Assembly: GCA_039545275.1 (NCBI GenBank)
Contig: BCHS01000008.1
Location: forward strand, 784,994-848,993
Direction: 5' to 3'
Length of the DNA: 64,000 nucleotides
Origin: Pseudomicrostroma phylloplanum
Taxonomy: Eukaryota; Basidiomycota; Exobasidiomycetes; Microstromatales
Below the pieces are notes generated by a model. That model worked only from the letters and a program-made list of their open reading frames with translations. It was not told the origin of the DNA and made no database searches. This document shows, piece by piece, positions 23,201 through 35,275 of the stretch. Made by a program: the position numbers and the translations under genes. Position 1 is the stretch's first letter. The number at the start of each line of letters is the position of its first letter.

Positions 23201-26084
23201 GATGAAGCGATATGGCTATGCGAGTCAAGCTGGCGAGTGGCAGGCCGAACATTCTGGGCAGGATGAAAGCTCCTCGGATGAAGATGAGGCTTCCACTAGC
23301 GATGCCGTGACTTCCAACGTTTCGTTTGTGGATGCTGCACACGGCGAAGAGAAAGGCGAAGAGGTCGTCCGAGGATCACCCGTGCCTTCAGAGTCGCATG
23401 CAAAATCTCCGGCAAGGTCTTCAGCGTCTGTTCAGAGCTCCGCCTCTCTCACTCGTGCTTCGTCGGTCGCATCGAGCGAAGACGGTGCCGTAAGCGCAAG
23501 AGAACAGCAACCTCGAGGCCTTCACCCTCCATTCCTGCTCCGAGGCTCTCTGCGACCCTACCAGCAGACTGGATTTGAATGGCTTGCAAGCTTATATGCC
23601 AACAAGGCCAATGGTATCCTCGCCGACGAAATGGGTCTCGGTAAGACAATCCAGACTATTACCTTGCTTGCTCATCTCGCCTGTGACAAGGGCATCTGGG
23701 GTCCACATCTCGTCATTGCTCCCACCAGTGTGATGCTCAACTGGGAGGTCGAATTCAAGAAGTTTCTGCCTGCCTTCAAGATCTTATCTTACTACGGCTC
23801 GCAGAAGGAGCGCAAAGAGAAGCGTATCGGCTGGAACACGGAGCATCAGTTCAATGTCTGCATCACAAGCTATCAGCTTGTTCTAGCTGACCAACACATC
23901 TTCCGTCGGAAGCCTTGGGTCTACATGATCCTCGACGAGGCACACCATATCAAGAACTTCAGGTCGCAACGTTGGCAGACACTCCTGGGCTTCAATTCAG
24001 AGAGGCGTCTCCTTCTGACCGGCACGCCTCTGCAGAATAACCTTATGGATCTCTGGAGCTTGATGTACTTCTTGATGCCTAATGGACTGACGGGTGTGGC
24101 TGGTGCGGGCGCCTTTGCCAATATGAAGGACTTTCAAGAATGGTTCTCTAACCCTCTGGACAGAGCTGTCGAGTCTGGTAGCTCAATGGACGAAGAGACT
24201 CGCAAGATGGTGAGCAAGCTGCACACTGTGCTTCGGCCCTTCTTGCTGCGAAGGCTCAAGACCGAGGTCGAGAAGGAGCTGCCACAGAAGTACGAGCACG
24301 TCCTCTATTGCCGTCTATCAAAGCGTCAGCGGTTCCTATACAACGACTTCATGAGTCGAGCGAAGACTCGCGAGAGTCTAGCCAGCGGCAACTACCTCAG
24401 CATCATCAATTGCCTTATGCAACTGAGAAAGGTGTGCAACCATCCCGATCTGTTCGAAGTGCGGCCTATCAACACCGCCTTTGCCATGGAGCGGTCAGTA
24501 GCAGCAGACTTCGAAATCAAAGACCTGCTGGTCCGTAAGCAGCTCCTCTCCGGCTTGGACATGCAGAGCAAGTCTGACGCACTCTTACAAGGTGCTGTTT
24601 CCTTCGACATTACCGGTAGGGAACACCTAACACCTATCTCTACCCGTGTGACTCGACATCTGGACGCATCTCAAAAGCTGCCTTTTGCCAAGACTGCTGC
24701 TCCTGCCAAACCCTCGCTTGACTTTTGGACAATCGAAGGCTACCGCCGTACACTGGAGCAGCGCAGACACGCAGATGAGGTGGCCGACTGGAAGCACAAA
24801 GCATACATCAACGGTCTTCGCACGCGCCAGCATCCAGTCTATGGCGCTACGTTGCTGTCAAGACTTCAGGAACTCGGAACTTCGGCGTACTTGCGTCCCC
24901 TTGCCGTCGTAGAAGGGGACCGACGATCCTTCTGGCGCCGTTGCGACAATGTATCCAGGCTGATCGTCTCAACACAGGAGAGGGCAGAGAGTATGGGCGA
25001 TGCAGTGGATCGGTTTGCCATTGTTCCGCCGAAAGCATTGGCGCGTGATCTGCCAAGGCTTGCATTGCCAGGCGTGACTTGGGATAACATGCCAAAAGAT
25101 GCCCTCTCAGAGCGATTCACTTCGATCTCGCACAAAGCAGCCACCAAGCTCCAAATTGCCTTCCCTGACGCTGCCCTGTTGCAGTACGATTGCGGGAAAT
25201 TGCAAGAGCTTGACTTGCTCATGCGTCGTCTGAAAGCCGGGGGACATCGCATCTTGATCTTCACCCAGATGACCAAAGTCCTGGACATTCTCGAAGCCTT
25301 CTTGAATCTTCACGGATATCGATACCTGAGGCTTGACGGGTCTACAAGGATCGACCGCCGTCAGGCTTTGACGGAGAAGTTCAACCGAGATCCTCGCATC
25401 GACGCATTCATCCTGTCTACCCGTTCAGGAGGTCTCGGCATCAATCTGACCGGAGCAGACACCGTCCTCTTCTACGATCTGGACTGGAACTCGGCCATCG
25501 AAGCTCAATGCATGGACCGAGCCCATCGCATTGGCCAGACGCGCGATGTCCACATCTACCGCTTCGTCTCCAAGGCGACCATCGAAGAGAACATGCTCCG
25601 AAAGGCAGACATGAAGAGGAGACTGGACAGCGTTGTCATTCAAGGCGGAGAGTTCACCACTGAGCATCTGAAGAGGGGTGACTGGAGAGACATGCTCGAT
25701 GATGGCGGTACCACACTAGCTGGTGTCAAGGTCGGCGAGGCTGAAGAGGGCGAAAGCCGCGACCAGCGTGCCTCCGCGGTTCCAGACGAGCGCCTGCTGG
25801 CCGAAGTTGAGGACGAGGAAGACCGTTTGGCTGCTCAAAATGCAAGGCAAGAGATGGTCTTAGAAGACGATACGGTCACAGACTTTGTTCGAGAAGACGG
25901 GGAGACTGCTCACGACGGGGCCACGGCAGCCGAACCTGCTCGAGACATGCCCGTCAAGGGAGAGGGAGTGGTCGCTGTGGTCGAGGAGGACGAAGAAGAC
26001 GACGGCGGTACCATCGATGATTACATGCTGCGCTTCGTTGAAAGGGACTGGAGCTTCTTCGGTGGTGGCGGCTTCCGAGTATGA
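20222..26084 (+). CDS. SWR1: SWR1 chromatin-remodelling ATPase (INO80 family, HSA + split SNF2 helicase)
   Basis: Catalytic subunit of the SWR1 complex, which exchanges H2A for H2A.Z in nucleosomes. Exons 20222-21103 and 21189-26084 in phase 0, 1925 residues. The first exon encodes a Ser/Pro/Arg-rich N-terminus. The HSA domain (about 553-690, actin/Arp binding) has KARHKRNLARKV-type basic helices, here VKAEARHKRNLARKV. Acidic Asp/Glu/Ser-rich linkers follow. The ATPase starts at LRPYQQTGFEWLASLY near 1078; Walker A DEMGLGKT near 1106; Walker B ILDEAHHIKN near 1208; LLTGTPLQNNLMDLWSL. After the long INO80-family insertion, the second lobe has QMTKVLDILEAFLNLHGY near 1650, DGSTRIDRRQ, STRSGGLGINLTGAD and DRAHRIGQTRDVHIYR. 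The long lobe insertion and the HSA order point to SWR1 rather than INO80 or Snf2. The start is ATG. Confidence 0.96.
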
Positions 26085-28306
26085 AGAAGGAGGACGAGGA
26101 AGGAAGTGGCATCAAGAGGCTGGCTTCAGGTCTTTGCCAGGTGTTGCGGTCCTGTAGTCGCTTCGATACCTTACTACTGTCGCGCTCAAGTAGCTCTTGA
26201 ATTCTATCAGAAGGCAGTCACTTGAGATGCGAGACTAAAGTCCGCTTCGCCTGACAGCAAAAGCGCCGGCTCGGGGCGGAGCACAAGCGGGACTTCTGTT
26301 GCACTCTGTCTTGCAACTGTCCGCACGACTACAGATGCACGGGGCTATCGTGTTTCATGTTCGCAGCTAATCTCCGCCCTATGTCCGGCGTCTCTACTCT
26401 CCTTGATCTCCTTGTGCTTGCTCTGCGTCGGTCTAGATTGTGCTTTGCCACACCGACAACCGGGGAATGACCGACGACGTCTGAGAGGCTGAAACCGCAA
26501 AAGCAGCCGGGGAAAAGGCAAAGCGGGATCCGTGGGCTGCGTATCTGTGTCTGCCTGACGCAACCTGCCCGCCAGGACTGACGCAAACCCCGCATCCAGC
26601 TCTGGGCGACACAGGCGTAGGAAAGCCACCGAAGGACGGGAATGTATTGCTTCTCTGGCTGGAGTATTCGGAGTGAGCTTCGTCGGCTGCGTCATCACGA
26701 TGGTCGTCTCCTTCGTGGAAGCTACACGGCTGACGCGCATGATCAACTGGGCAGATACCGCCACCAGGGAGGGCGGAACCTGCATCATCATCGTCCTACA
26801 GACCTTCTACTGGATCTTTGGAGCCGACGGAGCGAGTGCCACCATCCTTATCAGCTTCCGACTTCGTACAGGCATCGGAGCACAGCAAGATAAGAATCCA
26901 CCGCGGCAACGAGAAGTCAAGAGATTGCCAGAGAAGATCCGGGGAATCGTGCTGCCCAATGACTTTACTTCAACCTACTTCAACCTCAGAAGGATTGCCT
27001 GCCAGTTCGCCTGCCAGTTCGCCTGCTACTTCCCCCGCCAGTGCCCTCGCACTTATTCCTGCTTCTGCGGCACTCAGTGCAGCCGCACACGTCTCCGAAG
27101 CCCCGGCAGTCCCTTCAAATCCATACATCCAGATATTCGAGTCTGGTCTGCGATACAAGGCAAGCGAAAGCATGATTGCCTTGAATGGTTCCTCTTGCAG
27201 CAACTCGCGGTTGAGCGCGTCGTTCGGGCTCTCGACTGGTCGCTGCGTCCGCGACCAATCAGTGCAACAGATACTGCCCATCACATCACGCCTTCCGCCC
27301 ACCGAATGATGGTCCCATCTGTGCGGCGTTCGTTCACAAACACGTTAATGTAGATAATATTGATCTTTTTCGTCGTTGTACTCTGACTACACTCTGTCCC
27401 AACTGTCGATTTCGCAACCTGCCGGCCAACCCTTGCTCTCCTGCGGGTGCCTTCGTGTGGTAGAATGAGTCCAGGCTGGAAAGAATGGCAAGCCGACCTG
27501 TGAGACACGAAGCTCGCGAGGGAGGGCAAGTCTACAAGGTGACATAGCATATGCACAATATGGAAAGCCTTGTTGGTGTCGGCTCTCGCAGACACAAAAC
27601 TCAATGTCTTGTGTCTGATTCCATAGATTCGCTGCAGTTTGACCTGAAGGACTGGCAGCTCATCTCAGCTAACGAAGTCAAGGCGTCGTCGAAAGGGAAG
27701 TTGCCAACGCTCAGCAGAGGATCAGCCTACATCTCTGCCCGCGGCGACTGCCTTTGGCCGATGCACCGTTGAGCAAACGTGCAGATCTCACTGTGGCTGA
27801 CTGATGTCATGGCGAGCGGAGCCTCACGAAGATCTATGGAGCGGCGAAGGCAGGATTTCCATCCCCGCACGGCAACAGCGCTATCGCTGATTTGTCAGCC
27901 CGCGCCTCGAACGGTACAGGCTGGCTCCGCACTTGTCCAAGCCACCACTTGGGCACGTTGGTCGGCACTCTGACGCGCGTCGGCCCCCAATCCCTGGTCT
28001 CATGCCTGAGAGTTAAGCTTTTTTTTTTTTCCCCTTTTCAGGGGGCGGGCATGCAACCGGCCATGCGCCAGACGAAAGGGCCGGCTAGATTCTCACGCAT
28101 CAAGCCAGCCACGCCAATGGAACGATGAGCTTCTACCTGGGCGTAACCCCGCGTCCGGAGGTCTCGGCCGTAGCTTAACAGACCGCATCCTTCGAGGGTC
28201 ATGTGTCGAGCGACTGGATTCACTATTCGATGTGGATGTCTGGCCCAACCTCCTCCTGGTCAGATTGCTCTGCAGTCTGCCATCGAGACCTCCTCCCCAC
28301 ACCATC
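26085..28306. other. Long intergenic region with an unassigned hydrophobic coding-like stretch
   Basis: About 2.2 kb. From about 26646 to 26885 the plus strand reads a coding-like hydrophobic stretch containing VFGVSFVGCVITMVVSFVEA and TCIIIVLQTFYWIFGADGAS, with C/G-rich third positions, but no supported start or splice context. At 26997-27040 there is a short degenerate direct repeat (TGCCAGTTCGCC units). At 28019-28047 a run of twelve T is followed by CCCCTTTTCAGGGGG, a weak stem. I do not call a gene here. Confidence 0.4.
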
Positions 28307-29708
28307 ATGCTCACTCCCACCACTCCGGTGACACTGGAAGCGCTTGCTGCGAGTCTGGCATATGACCTGGACATCAGCCATGTCTTGGATAACTCTCCTG
28401 CTGACGTGGCCAACATTGTCCTAGCCGCGTTCATCGTTCTCATCGTTCGTGAGTACTGCGAGTACATGTCTTGGCCGTCAGCGGTCGAATGCTGAGACCT
28501 CGCACGATCCCCGGCAATCGTTTGCAAAGCTATCGCCCTATGGAAGCAGTGGAGGGCGCGGACTCTGTGGATATGGCGCTTAGAGAGGAACAATCACGGG
28601 AGGTTCTTCGTAGTGAGTAAGATTCAAACACATCGGGACGGGCAAGTTGTCACGAGCGCTTTTGCTGACTTGCAGAGCGATGCACCGTCCTCAGCTGCAT
28701 CCTCTCAATTTTCTGCTCCCTCTCTTGGGTGTGAGCGTTACCCTCATCGTATCAGCGCTTGCTATCCTTTTGTCTCCTACGCCACCGCATCCTCAATTGC
28801 AGTACCGGCGCTACATAGCCATGCTATATGCAGCCTCGATTATGATGCTCGTGCTAGGATCGGGAGTCGTCATGGGTACAGTCGGTGCGTTACGCTTCCA
28901 CGAGCGGCCGACTGGAGAAGTATCCCTCCTCAGGTCGCTTCTGTCAAACGTAATCGGTTGGCATCTAGCATACGCTCCTATATTTGTGCTGATCGGCACT
29001 GGGGTACCACTTGTTGTCCTCAATGACGTCTACGCGTCGAGAGCTTTCAGCAAGTTGGCGCAACTGCAACAGCTCGCCCAGAAAGCGCCTTCTGCCTCAG
29101 CGACAGCGTCAGACTTGGATCTATTCACATCTGCAGAAATGGACTTCGTCCGAGCTTACAATGTCTTCCGGATCTACCTTTTCATCTGGCCAGCATACTG
29201 TCTCTTCGGCATCCTGGTACTGGCTCCGCTCACCGTGTATCTTGTCCGGTACCTGTGGCGGCAGCTGCAGAGTGCTAAGTCCTCAAGTAGCCTGCGCTCT
29301 GAGACAGCCAAAAGTACCATCAGGTACTTACAATTGTCACTTGCCATAGTCACCGGCGTCTATCTACTCATCCTGGCCACCGCCATCATTCTGTCTGTTT
29401 TGGCTTTGTCTCAAGGGGTGAGACTAAGCAGAATCCTCGGCGATGGGGCACTCAACATCCGCAACGCCCAGGAAGTGACAATAACTGGGCTACCCTGGTT
29501 CTGCTGGATCCTCACTGTGGCGGGCCTGGGAGCAGGCACACTAACGAGCTCTCGGCTCCTGGCGGCAGTCTCGGCGCACAACGATAAAGTAAAGTCTATT
29601 ACTAGGGAGAGCAATGATTGGAGCGCGATAGCTTCCACGAAGGCAGACACTGCCAGCCCCAACGAGTCCTCTGCGTCACAAGACGTGATTGCAAAAGAGT
29701 CAGCCTAA
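28307..29708 (+). CDS. Orphan multi-pass membrane protein (about 419 residues)
   Basis: Proposed exons 28307-28448, 28530-28616 and 28678-29708. The first junction (phase 1, giving FIVLIVPIALWKQW) is well supported. The second could use a GTAAGA donor at 28617 or a GTGAGT donor at 28613, and only the first keeps the frame. Six or seven hydrophobic segments follow: VANIVLAAFIVLIVPIAL, LNFLLPLLGVSVTLIVSAL, YIAMLYAASIMMLVLGSGVV, WHLAYAPIFVLIGTGVPLVV, IYLFIWPAYCLFGILVLAPL, LSLAIVTGVYLLILATAIIL and LPWFCWILTVAGLGAG. The N-terminus carries predicted extracellular Asp-rich sequence with no signal peptide, and the C-terminal tail is Ser/Asp-rich. The layout resembles a fungal seven-helix membrane protein, but I recognise no receptor or transporter signature, so function is open. 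Confidence 0.65.
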
Positions 29709-32700
29709 GCCATCACAGAGGGCAGAACTTTCGCGCTGCCTCAAGAGATCTGGGCTTCAACAAAGCACACGGAGGTCCATCTCTGTGGAAATGTCTGTCC
29801 ACCTGGCGCTAGCGGGTCAGCAAGTCCTCTTCTGCGCTGTATGTTGAAGTGCCAGAATCGGTGTTGATGCCGATGGATACTCTATGGCATCAGATGGTAC
29901 ATCGATCATACCATCCCTTGGTGTCTGCGAGCCCACATGCTCTCGATGTGCTACTCATCCGCGAATCCGTATGCCACGAATGGGTGGATGCTCGGGGTCG
30001 TGGGAACGCCTAGGACTTCATGGATGAAGCATGAAGCCGGAAGCTGTCGAGGGAGGCTGAAGTGTTGCTGATAGCACTCAACTGCCACCTCCCTGTATCT
30101 TGTTCATCATCACCACATTGTATTTGTACCGCCACAGTCTCTTGGGGCCATGTCCTGGCTGCCAAGGCTTGTAGCAAGTATGTATCAGAAGTCTCATATC
30201 CTCTCTCAGACCCTTCGCAGCACAATCTTATATGTCGAACCGGGGGCTCACCAATGCTGTCTCGTGCTCGCTGACGATGCTTATCCGTTCCTGGCGACTA
30301 CTACTTTCAACCTTGCTATTTTGTGTCACGAGAATGGGCTTTCTGCCAACACACGATAATCTTCAGGTCTTAGCCGGCCCTTCTGCAAGATCGGTAAGTC
30401 GCATGTCTTGTCCATCCGGTCTTGTCCGCTTGGCCGGTCGAAGACTCGCGAAGGCTATCAGGAGCACAGCGACGTCACTTGTCCGGACGTCTCAGCTCTG
30501 CTGCCAGGCGTACGCATTCCCTCGGCTGTCATGCAGTTCCATTCGCTGGTCGCCATAGTCAAATGCTACAGGAGTGAGCAAGCAATGATGTTTCGTCGTC
30601 GCGCTAGATCCTGAGCCTGTAGACACAGACCACAAGTCGTGACGCAAATGTGCTTATCTTTCTTCTGACCTTCCCATAGGTATTGGACTCACTTGTGCGA
30701 TGCGTCACTGTCGGTCGGGAAGCTAGTCCTCATATCTGAGTCGCTCAAAGATGCGGCGAAACCTCACCACAGATCCGGTTGAGGTCAATCCTGTGGACGT
30801 CGAGGATGCGATTGGGTGGGTATATGGGATCCTGGGCACGTGATGTTGGTAGTCCATAGACAGAATTGTGCCTAGATCGCTCGTGACAGTGACAACAACG
30901 CGGAGACATCCATTGGGGTAGTCCCCGAGACGGTGTAGCCGAGCTTGTGGGTCTTCATTACTCACGCGTCTTGCCTCAGCGGTAACAAATCATCTGAGGT
31001 GATTTTGGACATGGATATTTAAGACACTCGTCTTCTGCCACTGCCTCTCGTTGCCAACCTACCGCCGCCGCCCCCAAAGCCCGTCCTCCCTCGCCGCGCT
31101 ACCAATGCCTCCCGGCCCGTTTCGTTTCATCTGCTACTTACTGCGCAGCTTCGCCGCTCACACTCTACCTCCCCGCTCACAAGTGCAGACCCAGATCCTG
31201 GCCAATGCCCCGACGATCGATACACATGTGTGCCAGCGAGCATATCGAGTAGGCTGACCCATAAGGAGTGAGAGCAGATATTGATCATGTGCATTTGACT
31301 GCTGCGCAAAGTTTGGTTGCGGGCCCTGCCTCGTTTCGTACATCTTCTGCCATGCGTTGAGACCAGAAGCCTCTGGTCTCCTCGTCTGGCCTGGCACGAA
31401 GCAGTCGCACTCGTACCTGCGCTACGGTACTGTCTGCTCAAGAGTATGCATTGATGACGGAGCTCGAGTGGCCGGCAGGGATGCAATGAAGGTACAGTAG
31501 TACGTAACAAAGCGTGTAGATCGAACTGGAAGAGGGTCCAGCATGGAGTCTCGGGTATCGAGAGACGCTGGCTGACACCTAGCGGCGTTGACACTACTGA
31601 CGGCGCCGAGGTCTTAGCAAGTGACCTGGCATTGGCCGCAACAAGTCTAGAGACTTTGCTAGTCGGCAAGCCTGTACCGTATCTCACCGATTCTGTGCAC
31701 CCTACAGTAACAGCATTGCAGTATGCGAAGACTGCCGCTGTTGACATCTCTCGAGTCAGATCACAGTACCGGATGGCGACTCACTAGTGCAAGTGCTGCT
31801 CCTTCCCATCTGAGATATCACGGTGCGCACGAAGGAAACGCGAACGCGGCTTGTACTGTAGTGCATTGCTAGGATCAAAGTCCCCGTAAGGACGAGCGAC
31901 AATCGTTGTCACATCGTGCTGTACCGTACTGTGCTGTATCGTAGCGAGGATTGAAGCAGGAGTGCACAGTACAGTACCATTGCTAGGAGGTCTACCGGTA
32001 GCAGCAATGAGTGAAGTAAGGCAAATACTGCTCTTGCTGTACGGCTGCTCCAGAGGCGAGCTGTCTTGTAACGATCTCCTTTGTTTTGCCACCTTGCAAG
32101 GTGCTTGCGCTCATTGTTTAGTCTAACGGGCAAGACATGTCCAACAGCCCGCCCACAATCTTGCCGCCGAGTCGCTCTTGAGCGGAAGGCTCCCTCACTG
32201 TGCCGTGTCAAGACTGTACTGATTTGTGAGTCCAAAACGGCTAAGTCACATGATGGATCTGTGTTTGAACATGTGATGGCAATCGCGTACTCCTCGATTC
32301 AGCCAGTCGCAGCTCTGGGCATCTGCCTGCCGGTCCGCGCCTGAGCACACGCTGGTACACTGTGTCTGAAAGAGTGACCTCGTGGCGCGGCCCGATGCTC
32401 AGCCAGGACAAAGTACTTGAATGCAGACTTCAAGCACAGGATATGCCCATTGAGAGCTACAGTACAGTACTGTACACGTTGGCCTTGGTTGTTCCTCACT
32501 TCCTCTACGAAGACTGCAGGCCATCCGAGACACGCATGCATGCCAGAGGATTCCTTTTGCTGGCCGCAGGTTTTACTATACTGTACTGTACATGGACACC
32601 ACTTCCAGCTACCGGTCACACCCCAAAGACTGTCACCCACCAACGACTTGAGACTTTCTGAAGCATACTTTGGAAATTTTTCAGCCGTGAGGTCTCGCTC

Positions 32701-34227
32701 TGTCAGCCCTTGTGTGTTGAGCGTTGCAAGTCACATTTGGTTGCGACGGAAAGAGTAATGGTGGCACATAGTGCGTAAGTTTGCCGCTGTAGTGAGTACT
32801 CGTCAGTCTCAATTGCGTGAGGCAGCATATTTTTGTACAGCGGATGAGCAGTCCTTTCGTCACTCAATTCTAGCAAAATGCACATGAAAGTAGCAGTGTT
32901 GCAAAAAGCCTGGCAGCTTACAGTACAGTACCTCGAAATTTGGCAATCTGAGAATGAACTCGAGAGCCAAGCTCAGGCACTAGAGGAGTGTCATTGCGGC
33001 TATTTTCGAACATGCATACAGTACTGCCAAAAAATCTTTGTCCTGGCCGGAATCTGGGGCCTCTGCCTGAATATTGCTGCAGCTGGCTGTGATTGAGTGA
33101 TGAAAGGAGTGCTGAGTATTGCAGTGGTTGTCTACTTCTGATAGCTGGGAATACTTGAGATTGACAGAACGCTGGCAGAAGAAGCTGTTCTGGCAGAGAG
33201 GTGTACTGTAGCCGTATTTCACGAGCTGTAGCGGGTTGTGATTGTACTGTACTGTATGGCTGCTGGCAGCAATCCCAAAGTACAGTAGGCAAATCCGAGC
33301 GCTTTGCAACGATGGCCGTTGGCAATATCAAACGTAAGTCAGTCGAAGAACCTTTGTCCTTGCCAGCAGAGGAGGCTAAAAGAAGCCAAATTGATCCTCA
33401 AGTGCTGCCAAATTGATTCTGCAGCTTGTGATCACGTCCCAAGTGGTGCGTAGAGCAAGTACGGCGTCTGAGTGCCAGAAGTCTTGTTTTTCTGGACGAG
33501 ATTGGCCGGAACCTGCATACAACTTGCAAGTTTGGCAAAGCTACGGTTGGCAAACAAGCAGCGCAAATCGCAATCAGCAACAAGGGCATGAAAGTCGCTG
33601 TGAGGGTTGCAGAAGCAGTGATTGCTTCAAGGGTACGCGTAAAAAGCGGGACTGCTGCCACTTTTGCTGCTTCCCTCAAAGACGAACTGTTCAACTGCTT
33701 AAGGACGCCCAGACAGCTCACCTTGGGCAGCGCTAAATGTGGCCAATCACCACAGGTCATTCACACAGTCCAGCAATCGCTGCATTTTATGTTCGCCTAT
33801 CTTCCTCCATCCCCGATTTGGATCTTGCTGAGCAGGGGGTTGGAGCGATCAAACATCACATTGGCAAGGTAGAATTGCAGAATCAGACCGTAACCGGCGA
33901 TACATACTTCGCGTTGCGTCCAGTTGCGTGATTTGCACTGGTGACGGGCAATCTTTGCAAACAACTGCGTAATTTCTGCGCCCTTGCGTAAGTCTGCAGA
34001 GCACTGTCTGTGATCTCAATTCAGTATTCCCAATGGTCCTGAGGGATACAGTACGTTGTGGCAAGGAGGGAGATCCTACAATGGACAGGTAGAGCTTCTC
34101 TTCATGCTGTTCTCCCAAAGACATGTACAGCAGATGTAGCACTTACGCATTTGACTGCAGATTGACGCGTTTGCTGTGCAAAGCCACGCATACCATACAA
34201 TCATTGCGCGAATGCGTGCAGAGTTTA
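29709..34227. other. Gene desert, repeat-rich
   Basis: More than 4.5 kb with no frame that has a plausible start, splice structure or recognisable product, and less GC-rich than its surroundings, especially from about 31.4 kb on. It contains one MITE copy (annotated separately) and most of the TACAGTA/TACTGTA heptamers of the window. From about 33.9 kb the motif TTGCGTAA and near variants also recur (for example near 33985, 34715, 35212), possibly older decayed repeats. Confidence 0.6.
32851..33109 (+). mobile_element. MITE copy D (about 259 bp, carrying 5- and 10-base insertions)
   Basis: Left end GTCCTTTCGTCACTCAATTC and right end GATTGAGTGATGAAAGGAG form imperfect terminal inverted repeats of the same family as the copies at 34228, 34771 and 35276. 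The TA flanks seen for the other copies are mutated here (CA on the left, TG on the right). Orientation as copy B. Relative to the others it has CAGTACAGTA inserted at 32921-32930 and CAGTA at 33019-33023. It encodes no transposase. Confidence 0.8.
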
Positions 34228-34479
34228 CTCCTTTTGCCACTCAATTCTAGCCAGCTGCAGCAAAATCTAGCCGCAGGCAGCCAATTTTAGCCATGGCAAA
34301 AATATTTTGGCAGCATGCAGTTTCAAAAGTAGCCGCCTGACACTGCTCTAGTGCCTGATCTTTGCTAAAGTGTGGCTTGATTTCAGGCTCAGATTGCTAA
34401 AGTGCAAGGCAAGCGGCCAGACTTTCAAGCAGACTGCTACTTTGGATCCGCTTTGGCTAGAATTGACTGACGCACTGAC
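34228..34479 (-). mobile_element. MITE copy A (about 252 bp, right end decayed)
   Basis: Left end CTCCTTTTGCCACTCAATTC, preceded by TA at 34226-34227. The right end reads GGCTAGAATTGACTGACGCA and has lost the match to the outermost bases. Internal sequence, read on the opposite strand, aligns along its length with copies B, C and D (for example CTGAAATCAAGCCACACTTT). No coding capacity. Confidence 0.8.
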
Positions 34480-34581
34480 GTCGCAAGATTGCTCATTACC
34501 TGCAAAGATTATTTGTTGATCCAAAGGAGAAGCTCCAAGACGTTACCAGGCAGCAAACAGTAGGCGCTTTCGAAATACAGG

Positions 34582-34649
34582 GCGTTGTATCTCAACAGGT
34601 GCTTTCAGCGAAGTATACTGCGTTGTATTTCAACAGGTACTTTCAAAGA
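34582..34649. repeat. 38-bp imperfect tandem duplication
   Basis: GCGTTGTATCTCAACAGGTG at 34582 and GCGTTGTATTTCAACAGGTA at 34620 start two adjacent copies with a 38-base period; the second copy is truncated. It lies between MITE copies A and B. Confidence 0.75.
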
Positions 34650-34770
34650 TCTAGCCCACCGCGTTGCAACCCATTGCATAATTTTGCACGGGTAGTGAAT
34701 AATGTTGGCAACGGATTGCGTAACAATTGCATAGACGCCTAATGTTGGAGAGCAATGCGTAAAAGCAATA

Positions 34771-35022
34771 CTCCTTCTGTCACTCAATTCTAGCCAGACG
34801 CGCTTTGGATTGTCCAGTTGATCTTCAGTCTGGCAGCCTGTGCCGCACTTTGGCTGTCTGACCCTGAATTCAAGCCACACTTTAGCCAAGGCAAGGCACT
34901 ACAGCAGTGTTGTACGGCCAAATCTGAACATGCATGCTGCCAAAAGATTTTTGTCATGGCTAAAATTTGGTTCACCCGGCTGAATTTGGTTGCAGCTGGC
35001 TAGAATTGAGTGACGAAAGGAG
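34771..35022 (+). mobile_element. MITE copy B (252 bp, intact ends, TA flanks)
   Basis: Left end CTCCTTCTGTCACTCAATTC at 34771 and right end GAATTGAGTGACGAAAGGAG ending at 35022 are near-perfect inverted repeats of about 25 bases. TA at 34769-34770 and 35023-35024 is the presumed target duplication, as in Tc1/mariner/pogo-type elements. No open frame: a non-autonomous element. The right TA is also the first TA of a TACAGTA heptamer. Confidence 0.88.
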
Positions 35023-35275
35023 TACAGTAGTCCGATTGCGTACTGAACCTTGCACAACTTGCATACAATGACAACAATTGTCTCATTCTACAGCGTGTTG
35101 CTTGTACAAGGTGAAGACCAGATCTATGAGGGCTGCCACAGCTGCAACTATGTGGAAAGCAAGATGGTTTCACAGATCACCTGCAAAGGCAGGTATGCCC
35201 GATGTGAGACTTACGCAATATGGTGCAACTTTCTCATTCGCTGTGCACAATTACACACTTGTTGCAACTATAGTA

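Larger units (their letters stand above)
31493..35029. repeat. Scattered TACAGTA/TACTGTA heptamers, candidate transposon excision footprints
   Basis: By eye I find 18 heptamers TAC[A/T]GTA starting at 31493, 31703, 31854, 31970, 32458, 32463, 32468, 32579, 32584, 32919, 32924, 33017, 33204, 33245, 33250, 33281, 34047 and 35023. Chance expectation in 3.5 kb is below one. Several overlap with a 5-base step, as in TACAGTACAGTACTGTA at 32458-32474. This is the canonical footprint left by Tc1-type elements whose ends begin CAG. The alignment of MITE copies (see findings) shows that three units are insertions. Confidence 0.7.

Noticed and set aside
26673..27353. 226-codon frame downstream of SWR1 as a gene
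   Set aside because: The first part looks coding but there is no proper start, and the second part is in a frame without conserved features; kept only as an unassigned stretch.
28019..28047. T12 run with CCCCTTTTCAGGGGG as a terminator
   Set aside because: Intrinsic hairpin-U terminators are bacterial; in a fungal genome this is just a homopolymer with a weak stem.
31051..31257. Frame MPTYRRRPQSPSSLAALPMP in the desert as a gene
   Set aside because: Short, overlapped by longer antisense frames, with no conserved features or splice signals.
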